From Bacteroidales bacterium UBA4284 (GTDB lineage Bacteria; Bacteroidota; Bacteroidia; Bacteroidales; UBA932): a stretch of 5,538 nt of DNA. Position numbers and translations under genes: made by a program. Every line of letters starts with the position of its first letter. Position 1 is the stretch's first letter. Below are positions 1 through 5,538 of this stretch, in pieces. Location: assembly GCA_002395925.1 (NCBI GenBank), contig DGVM01000183.1:1-5538 (forward strand), written 5' to 3'. The notes beneath the pieces were generated by a model. The model saw only the letters and a list, made by a program, of their open reading frames with translations, was not told the DNA's origin and made no database searches.

Positions 1-1746
1 TTCACGGTATGCGCGGATCAAGTCACCAGTGGCGAAAGCTTCTTCCGGCAGGTTGGATGCCTCCATCCACGCCAGGGGCTGGCCAGCAAAGGAGATTGCG
101 GCCAGGTATCCGAAGTCGTAGTTCGCCGGAGCGAAAGGATCCCCTTCCTCATACTTGTCAGCATTGCGCCAGGGATTCAGGAACTCCGTCTGGAGCTTCT
201 CAGCCGGCACATAACGGCTCAGCATCCATAGATTGCGCAGGGTATGGTAGGGGTAGTAATTTCCCCAGTCCGTATAGCGGTTTTCAAGGAAAATGTTGCC
301 GTACTCCCCGAAATAGTGGTATCCGGCACGGCGTCCGGCAGTTGCATCCAGATTGAAAACAACGGCATCGTCCGTAGCTTCACGAACCCTGTCGAAAAGG
401 CGCCTGAGATTATTCTCTGCCTGTTTCGTGGGTATCTGGAGCCCATCTATCTTGAATATGCGTATGCCGTATTTTTTCCAGAGGCCGATGATCGCCTCGG
501 CGTCCTTCTCCCAATCGGCGAAGTCGTTCTGCACGCTTGGATTATACCAGAGGCCAACCTCCATCCTGAGTGCTCTCGCACGGTCCACCACAGGGTCCAG
601 CCCGCGGGGATACTTGACCGGATCCGGAGTCCAGTAATCGGGGTTGTCCCAGATGTTCCGGAACGAGCCCTTTGCTACCTTGGAATTAGGGCTCTTGCCG
701 CTCTGCCATCCGTCATCGATCTGGAAAACGGCGATTCCGAGTCGGGAGGCCAGTTCCAGTTCACTCAGGCAGAATTCCTCGTTCACCTTGGAATCCTGGC
801 TGCGGTCGCCCCATGTATTCATCATAACAACATCCAGATGGAGGCGGTCTGTCTTCTGCCAGGCCCTCACCGCGCTCAGCGCTGCCAGTTCTCCCGGGCC
901 GAATACTCCGGTAACGCAGCCGTAGAGGCGAGTCCACTCATCCTTCTTTATATCCTCCGGAAGGATGCCTGCACCAGTTACCTGGAAACGGCCGAAGTCT
1001 GCGGTGAAATCACCGGAGGGGTTGCCCAGCTGCACATCGGAGCAGGGCGCCTCCTTCAAGAAGAAGAAGCCATTGCCGGAGATGCCGTCCCGCACGAAAA
1101 GCAGGTTACCCTTGTAGCTAAGCTTGCGATAGGCGATGAAATCCTCCTCCTGCACGAGGTTGTTGTTCCAGTCGGTCACGTCCCTGAAACGCACCGCCTT
1201 CCCGTGCCAGTGCGCACCCGGAAAGCTGAGCTGGTCAAGAACGGTACCGGAAACGGCCTTTGATACCATGTCGGCGGAAGACTCGATATTCTTATGATCG
1301 GCGGCGTTTACACGGCCACCCTCAAGAATGCCACGGAAACTGCCTCGGACCCAGGTGTCGCATCCTATCGCAGGCACGCCCTCGAAGAGTCGGTACTCGC
1401 GCCTTACTTCAAGTTCGCCCTGAGTATATTGCACGCTCACAAGCAGATAAGCCGGATGCCTTCCGGTGGCGGGGACGCGGGTCTGCTCCATCCGGGCATC
1501 CGTCACGTCACCCTTTCCCATCCTGAAGTCCGGGCGCAAACCCTTGGTTTTCAGCACGAAAGCATCGTCCTTGCTGCTCAGGCTCAGGGTTTCCAACGCT
1601 CCGTCGTTCCAGAGGAAGCTCCGCTCTATCAAAGAATTGCCGAGCCGGAGGGTATCTCCCTCCATACGGGCATAACACTTTTCCGCCTGGGCGAAAGCGG
1701 ACAAGCACAGGGTGGAGAGTATCAGACTTAGTAGTATCTTTCTCAT
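1..1746 (-). CDS. Exported GH36-like glycoside hydrolase (alpha-galactosidase clan GH-D), 3'-truncated by window edge
   Basis: The frame is open for 582 codons from ATG at 1746 to base 1, with no stop, so the C-terminus lies outside the window. Residues 1-20 are a Sec signal peptide (MRKILLSLIL..., cleavage near AFA/QA). Residues about 25-285 look like the N-terminal beta-sandwich of GH36, and the TIM barrel begins about 303. Barrel landmarks are NTWGDR (310-315), VFQIDDGWQ (340-348, Asp344 and Asp345), VGLWYNP (397-403) and IFKIDG (430-435). Lys432 and Asp434 match the family's K-x-D, where Asp is the nucleophile. The best acid/base candidate is Asp493 in ENRYTDW (488-494), 59 residues later, with Glu488 as an alternative. 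The usual C-x-x-G-G-x-R-x-D substrate loop is not recognisable; DATAGRRAGY (467-476) stands in its place. The fold call is good. Hydrolysis of alpha-galactosides is only the default guess, and another alpha-sugar or a transglycosylase role is possible. Confidence 0.82.
   Translation of the reverse strand, partial: MRKILLSLILSTLCLSAFAQAEKCYARMEGDTLRLGNSLIERSFLWNDGALETLSLSSKDDAFVLKTKGLRPDFRMGKGDVTDARMEQTRVPATGRHPAYLLVSVQYTQGELEVRREYRLFEGVPAIGCDTWVRGSFRGILEGGRVNAADHKNIESSADMVSKAVSGTVLDQLSFPGAHWHGKAVRFRDVTDWNNNLVQEEDFIAYRKLSYKGNLLFVRDGISGNGFFFLKEAPCSDVQLGNPSGDFTADFGRFQVTGAGILPEDIKKDEWTRLYGCVTGVFGPGELAALSAVRAWQKTDRLHLDVVMMNTWGDRSQDSKVNEEFCLSELELASRLGIAVFQIDDGWQSGKSPNSKVAKGSFRNIWDNPDYWTPDPVKYPRGLDPVVDRARALRMEVGLWYNPSVQNDFADWEKDAEAIIGLWKKYGIRIFKIDGLQIPTKQAENNLRRLFDRVREATDDAVVFNLDATAGRRAGYHYFGEYGNIFLENRYTDWGNYYPYHTLRNLWMLSRYVPAEKLQTEFLNPWRNADKYEEGDPFAPANYDFGYLAAISFAGQPLAWMEASNLPEEAFATGDLIRAYRE
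1743..1746 (-). other. ATGA stop/start overlap coupling the FAD oxidoreductase to the GH36-like gene
   Basis: The TGA stop of the oxidoreductase (1743-1745) overlaps the ATG of the GH36-like gene (1744-1746). The bases before it (CCTGACGCAAAA) are A-rich next to the start but contain no clear Shine-Dalgarno sequence, as is common in Bacteroidota. The following codons give a good signal peptide, so the start is well supported. The same arrangement occurs at the upstream junction. Confidence 0.9.
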
Positions 1747-3599
1747 TTTGCGTCAGGATTAAGCAGGCGCGGCTGTTTCAGAGGCTTCTGCTCATTGAAG
1801 CGCTGGTTATCCGGCAGAGGACCGTCCACCGCAGCGCCTTTCTTCATAAGTTTCTGAAGGTCAGCAAAATAATAGCGGTATACATTGCGGGGAAATGTCT
1901 TCCTGACCTTGCATACCGAGGCCGCCAGACCAACCACCTCACCTGACATGCCGCAGGTGCGCATGACCCTGGTGGTGCCAAGGGCAACGTGCGTTACTGA
2001 AATATCACGTCCTGCCATAAACAAGTTGTCGATATTGCGGGAGTACAGGCAGCGGTAAGGCACTGCTGCCGGATAGATGCGGTTGTGCACCGTCCTGGTC
2101 TTAAATTCCTCGCCCGGGAAGTAAGGGGTGATTTCCGGATCGGGGAAATGCAGGTCTATGCTCCAGGTGGTCGCGAAGGTGGCATCCTCGTGGAAAACAG
2201 CCTTCTCTATGTCGTCCTGCTTGTAGATGTAGTCCCCCATCAGACGGCGGGATTCGCGCTTGCCGGAAATGTATGCCACCCAGTCCAGATCGCGGTCGGG
2301 GTACATCCCGAGCTTGTTCTTGAGGTAACTCCAGTTGGAGTAGATTACCATCATTCCGTAGTCCCTGATGTATTCGAATTCGGTGGTCATATCGTGCAGC
2401 ATTCCGGTTTCCCACGTCCATTCACCCATAGTCACCTTCTGCACGCTGCCATCGCTGAAATTGAGGCCATAGTCGAATACGGGAAACTTGCATTTCTTTC
2501 CGGTCTCCTTGGAATACCACTGCACCGAGGCACCCAGCACGAAGTTGTCCGGCTCGTCCGGAGCAAGGGACTCGCCGAATTCGGCCTTGCCCTCGCGTCC
2601 GTAGCGGTAGTCCGCTCCGGCCAGATAACCCACGGTGCCGTCGCCTGTGCAGTCCGCGAACAGGGGTGCTTCCAGAAGAATCTCCTCGGAGGTCTCTATG
2701 TTGCGGATGATGACCGCATCGATCTTGCTGCCGTCTTTGCGGACGGCGACCGCGCGGTTGGAGGCATAGAGGGTGACGTTGGGTTCGGATTCTATCCAAC
2801 TCTGCTTCTTGCCGTCTTCGTAGTTCTCTGCGGGCTGGGCATTGCCCTTCTTGCTATGGCCGAATTCCCTCTGCATACGGCCCAGGGCCGGATAAGGGCC
2901 TACTTCTATAGTGCCGCCGAGGTGAACCCGGATCTCGGCGCTGTTATTGCCGCCGAGCACGGGACGGTCGTTCACGAGGGCCACTTTCAGGCCCTGACGA
3001 GCCGCAGCCACAGCAGCACACATGCCGGATATTCCTCCTCCCACCACCACAAAATCATATTTCGCAGATGCAGCGGGAGTGTCGGTCAGGCCAAGCTGCT
3101 GCCTGCGCCAGGCTTCCATATCCGCCGGAGGCACATCCCCGTCGGATGTAAGATATACGGCATCGCAACGCCCCTCGAATCCGGTGAGGTCGTGAAGGGC
3201 AAGGGTGGTCTGCCCCACCTTCAAGCGTATCTGCCCGGCATTCTGCCATTCCCAGCACTTGCCGGTGGAACCAAGCACAGGCTTCAGAATCTTCTTGCCT
3301 ATCTTAATCTGGAACTTGCCGGGGCCGGGCTTTTCCGACCAGGGCGAGGTCCAGTTGTAGGTCCTTGCCCAGACTGTGTAAAGGCCTTCTGCAGGGATGT
3401 TCACGGTGGTGGATGCATCCGCCACCTGCTTTCCCATGCCATGGGCAAGCAGGTAGGAAGATCCCATCTCATCTATAAACTGCTGGTCCAGCACCCATCC
3501 GCCTTTGTCGAAGAAAGATTCACACTCGATGAAAATGCCGCCGGCCCGGGCGCAAAAGCCCGATGCAAGCAAGACGGCGAGAAGCAATATCTTTCTCAT
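1743..3599 (-). CDS. Exported FAD-dependent oxidoreductase (FAD_oxidored, PF12831-like) with N-terminal beta-sandwich-like domain
   Basis: This complete 618-residue protein is a flavoenzyme of unknown substrate. Residues 1-19 form a Sec signal peptide (MRK, then a hydrophobic stretch, then likely cleavage after ARA). Cys16 is not in a lipobox, so a soluble periplasmic protein is expected. Residues 20-155 form a beta-rich domain resembling carbohydrate-binding modules (GGWVLDQQF at 33-41, LALHDLTGFEGRCDA at 133-147). It is joined by a linker (158-178) to the FAD domain. That domain has the dinucleotide motif VVGGGISGMCAA (185-196) closing the first beta-alpha-beta unit, LGGNNSAEIR (215-224), ADCTGDGTVGYLAGADYRYG (315-334) and SGKRESRRLMGDY (445-457). 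The C-terminal flavin-contact segment is DNLFMAGRDISVTHVALGTT (524-543). Related proteins are sometimes labelled putative xanthan lyase, but I see no lyase signature. The start is fixed by the ATGA overlap and the signal peptide. Its position between two glycosidases suggests it acts on a sugar, which is inference. Confidence 0.93.
   Translation of the reverse strand: MRKILLLAVLLASGFCARAGGIFIECESFFDKGGWVLDQQFIDEMGSSYLLAHGMGKQVADASTTVNIPAEGLYTVWARTYNWTSPWSEKPGPGKFQIKIGKKILKPVLGSTGKCWEWQNAGQIRLKVGQTTLALHDLTGFEGRCDAVYLTSDGDVPPADMEAWRRQQLGLTDTPAASAKYDFVVVGGGISGMCAAVAAARQGLKVALVNDRPVLGGNNSAEIRVHLGGTIEVGPYPALGRMQREFGHSKKGNAQPAENYEDGKKQSWIESEPNVTLYASNRAVAVRKDGSKIDAVIIRNIETSEEILLEAPLFADCTGDGTVGYLAGADYRYGREGKAEFGESLAPDEPDNFVLGASVQWYSKETGKKCKFPVFDYGLNFSDGSVQKVTMGEWTWETGMLHDMTTEFEYIRDYGMMVIYSNWSYLKNKLGMYPDRDLDWVAYISGKRESRRLMGDYIYKQDDIEKAVFHEDATFATTWSIDLHFPDPEITPYFPGEEFKTRTVHNRIYPAAVPYRCLYSRNIDNLFMAGRDISVTHVALGTTRVMRTCGMSGEVVGLAASVCKVRKTFPRNVYRYYFADLQKLMKKGAAVDGPLPDNQRFNEQKPLKQPRLLNPDAK
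3596..3599 (-). other. ATGA stop/start overlap coupling GH3 to the FAD oxidoreductase
   Basis: The TGA stop of the GH3 gene (3596-3598) overlaps the ATG start of the oxidoreductase (3597-3599). No purine-rich Shine-Dalgarno sequence precedes the ATG; the upstream bases read AACCGTTTCATT. The overlap implies that ribosomes finishing GH3 re-initiate on the next gene, giving linked expression. It also supports the chosen start, because a signal peptide follows at once. Confidence 0.9.
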
Positions 3600-5538
3600 A
3601 ATGAAACGGTTGTCTTGAGCGGCAGATCGGCGGATGACGGGCCGACAAGTATCTCGAAATCACCGGGCTCCACGACGAAGGCCTTGGTCTTTATGTCGTA
3701 AAACTCAAATGCATCCGGGCCGAGCGTAACGCTGTAGCGGACCGTCTTTCCCTTGGGGATGAAGTGCTTGTCGAAGCCCTTCAGTTCCTTGAGAGGCCTG
3801 ACAACGGAGCACTCAATATCCCGCACATAAACCTGAGCGGCTTCGGAGGCATCCTTCTTACCGGTGTTGGTAACGTCGAAACTGACCTCGAAAGTGCCGT
3901 TGGCTTTCTTCTCCACTTTCATCCCGGAATAGGAGAAACTGGTGTAGGACAGGCCGTAGCCGAAGGGATACAAAGGCTTCACGCCGTTTCTGTCATATCC
4001 CCTGTATCCTGTGAAGATGCCTTCCGAGTAGGTGGTGCGGGACTGCTTACTGTTGGCATCGAAGTAGGTGGCAAAGCTCGGATTGTCCTCTGCCTTGGCC
4101 TCGATGCTGATCGGCAGTTTCCCGGAAGGAGATATCTTCCCGCTGATGATTTCTGCAACCGCCGTACCCCCTTCCTGCCCGGGATACCAGGCCATAAGGA
4201 TGGCGGATGCAGCATCGGACCAGCCGCTGAAGTCGACTGCGCCGCCCGCATTGACGACCACCGTAAGTTTCTTGCTTGCAAGCCTTTGCATCATATCCAA
4301 CTGATCCTTTGGGAGTTTGAAAGGGCGGTCGAATCCCTCTCCTTCGATATTGCTGTCGAAACCGCAGCAATACACCACGTCGGTGCAAGCAGTGAGTTTG
4401 CGATTGAGCAACTCCTCATCCAGCAAGCCTGCTTCGAAACCAACCGTCGCCTCTCCTGCATGCTCGTAGAATTCGAAACGGATGTCGTAGTCTGCACCAG
4501 CCTCAACCTTGAGGAAGACGGTACGGGAAGAAAGTGCATGGTTGCCCCAGTCGCCGCCAAGCCCCTTGTCATTCACATAGAGACGGTAACCGTCATCCCC
4601 CGACATCACGAAGCGCACCAGGCCGTCCTTGGGGGCCTGCCAACTACCCTCCCAACGCACGGAGAAGCCGTCGTCGGGTAGAGGTTTGAAGGGGGATCCG
4701 AAACGCCAGCGGTGGCTGGGGTCGGTTTCCGTGATGCAGCGTACCGGCTCTCCCTGGAGTTTCTCTCCTATATAGTAACTGGCCAGGAATCCGGCTTCGG
4801 CCCCATTGTGCACTTCCGGCAGAATAGGGCGGAAGATAGCATCTTCAGAGAGATATTCTACGTTCTTGAGTTGTTTTGAAAGGCCTTCCGCCACCGAAAC
4901 GGTATAGAAGGGAGTGACCGAACCGCTACCGCCGCCCGAAGGGATCTTCCCGGCATTCGGCCCTATCACAAGCACTTTCGCCTTTTTGGCCAGAGGCAGG
5001 GCCTTGTCGTTTTTCAGCATCACGATACCCTCCCTCGCAATATCAAGAGCTATCTCTGCTGTTGCGGGGTTGTTCTCGGGAATGCTGGTATCCTTGCGGG
5101 GAGTATCAAGGAATCCGAAGGCGATGAAAGTCTGCAGTATGTGCTGCACTTTTTCGTCAATCACCTTTTCGTCCAGAACTCCGTTCTCTATGAGGGGGAT
5201 TATCTTCTCCGGGGTGAAGAACACCCCCTTAGGGCACTCCATATCAAGTCCTCCGTTGGCTGCTCCCAGGGTGCTGTAGACGCTCGTCCAGTCGGACATC
5301 ACTATGCCCTCGAAGCCCCACTGGTTTCGCAGGACTTCTATGTTCATCCAGGCATTCTCGGTGCTGTGGACGCTGTTCACCAGATTGTAACTGTCCATCA
5401 CCGCACCGACTCCGGCTTCCTTCACGGCCTTGCGGAAGGCGGGGAAATAAACCTCCTGAAGGGTGCGTTCATCCACATCGGAACTCATCGTGTGGCGGGC
5501 ACGCTCCTGATTGTTGGCCGCAAAGTGCTTCACGGTGG
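3596..5538 (-). CDS. GH3 beta-glycosidase (beta-glucosidase-like) with PA14 insertion, 5'-truncated by window edge
   Basis: This is a retaining exo-beta-glycosidase of family GH3, which removes terminal beta-linked sugars (glucose or xylose are typical) from oligosaccharides. Residues are numbered from the GTG at 5533, an internal Val codon inside the conserved TVKHFAANNQE motif. The real start, and any signal peptide, therefore lie upstream of the window. The K-H of KHFAANNQE (2-10) contacts substrate in this family. The nucleophile is Asp81 in IVMSDW (codon 5291-5293). The likely acid/base is Glu399 in EGEGFDR (397-403). Domains in order are the end of the TIM-like barrel (to about 140), an alpha/beta sandwich (about 165-240 and 380-475) interrupted by a PA14-like domain (about 245-375), and a C-terminal fibronectin-III-like domain (about 535-635, with the QVYVRD and RPLKELKGF motifs). 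The family's core motifs look intact. It ends in TGA overlapping the next start. The family call is very secure, but the exact sugar specificity cannot be read from the sequence. Confidence 0.96.
   Translation of the reverse strand, partial: TVKHFAANNQERARHTMSSDVDERTLQEVYFPAFRKAVKEAGVGAVMDSYNLVNSVHSTENAWMNIEVLRNQWGFEGIVMSDWTSVYSTLGAANGGLDMECPKGVFFTPEKIIPLIENGVLDEKVIDEKVQHILQTFIAFGFLDTPRKDTSIPENNPATAEIALDIAREGIVMLKNDKALPLAKKAKVLVIGPNAGKIPSGGGSGSVTPFYTVSVAEGLSKQLKNVEYLSEDAIFRPILPEVHNGAEAGFLASYYIGEKLQGEPVRCITETDPSHRWRFGSPFKPLPDDGFSVRWEGSWQAPKDGLVRFVMSGDDGYRLYVNDKGLGGDWGNHALSSRTVFLKVEAGADYDIRFEFYEHAGEATVGFEAGLLDEELLNRKLTACTDVVYCCGFDSNIEGEGFDRPFKLPKDQLDMMQRLASKKLTVVVNAGGAVDFSGWSDAASAILMAWYPGQEGGTAVAEIISGKISPSGKLPISIEAKAEDNPSFATYFDANSKQSRTTYSEGIFTGYRGYDRNGVKPLYPFGYGLSYTSFSYSGMKVEKKANGTFEVSFDVTNTGKKDASEAAQVYVRDIECSVVRPLKELKGFDKHFIPKGKTVRYSVTLGPDAFEFYDIKTKAFVVEPGDFEILVGPSSADLPLKTTVSL

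Noticed and set aside
1056..1072. Short GAA/AAG triplet run.
   Set aside because: It encodes a Phe-Phe-Phe stretch in the beta-sandwich of the GH36-like protein and is too short to count as a repeat element.
244..1263. A 339-codon open frame on the plus strand (and smaller ones to 1731).
   Set aside because: It lies antisense to the continuous minus-strand GH36-like frame, whose signal peptide and DDGW/KxD motifs are convincing. The plus-strand product shows no domain or start signal.
3543..3599. Possible lipoprotein signal at Cys16 of the oxidoreductase.
   Set aside because: The residues before it are S-G-F, and Phe at -1 does not fit a lipobox. Cleavage after ARA by signal peptidase I fits better.
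2085..3701. A 538-codon open frame on the plus strand, antisense to the FAD oxidoreductase.
   Set aside because: It is a mirror of the real gene. The sense strand rarely uses TTA, CTA or TCA codons, which leaves the antisense frame free of stops. Its translation has no recognisable domain, and the sense protein has clear FAD motifs.
3764..4681. A 305-codon open frame on the plus strand inside the GH3 gene.
   Set aside because: It is a codon-bias shadow of GH3, and the sense frame carries the catalytic and PA14 motifs throughout.
5531..5533. GTG as a possible start codon for the GH3 gene.
   Set aside because: It encodes the Val of the conserved TVKHFAANNQE motif in mid-barrel. The frame stays open to the window edge, and the first part of the GH3 catalytic domain would be missing.

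Overview
The window is wholly coding. It holds three consecutive genes on the minus strand, so they read from right to left. Reading order is: a GH3 glycoside hydrolase with a PA14 insertion (its 5' end lies beyond base 5538), an exported FAD-dependent oxidoreductase with an N-terminal beta-sandwich-like domain (complete), and an exported GH36-like hydrolase of the alpha-galactosidase clan (its 3' end lies beyond base 1). There is no intergenic space. Both junctions are 4-base ATGA overlaps, so the genes almost certainly form one translationally coupled operon. Its promoter and terminator are outside the window.

The likely host is a Bacteroidota member (Bacteroidales-like) or a similar gut, rumen or soil polysaccharide degrader. 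The reasons are Sec signal peptides on carbohydrate-active enzymes, no Shine-Dalgarno sequence at either visible start, KHFAxNNQE-type GH3 architecture with PA14, and a large FAD oxidoreductase of the kind found in glycan-degradation loci of Bacteroidota, Planctomycetes and Verrucomicrobia. Base composition is moderately GC-rich (judged by eye, not counted). The phylum is an inference, and Verrucomicrobia or Planctomycetes are not excluded.

Region by region: 3596-5538 is GH3, a retaining exo-beta-glycosidase with nucleophile and acid/base residues visible. 1743-3599 is the FAD oxidoreductase, with a signal peptide, a carbohydrate-binding-like domain, a Rossmann GGGISG motif and a C-terminal FAD-contact motif. 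1-1746 is the GH36-like hydrolase, with a signal peptide, an N-terminal beta-sandwich and a TIM barrel that keeps NTW, DDGW and KxD but lacks the usual Cys/Gly-rich galactose-binding loop.

Together they look like part of a periplasmic oligosaccharide-processing unit containing a beta-linkage hydrolase, an alpha-linkage hydrolase and a redox enzyme. The unusual part is the exported flavoenzyme coupled between two glycosidases, one of which has a divergent active site. This raises the inferred and untested possibility that a sugar is oxidised before or after glycosidic cleavage. I saw no RNA genes, mobile elements, CRISPR arrays or independent regulatory sites.
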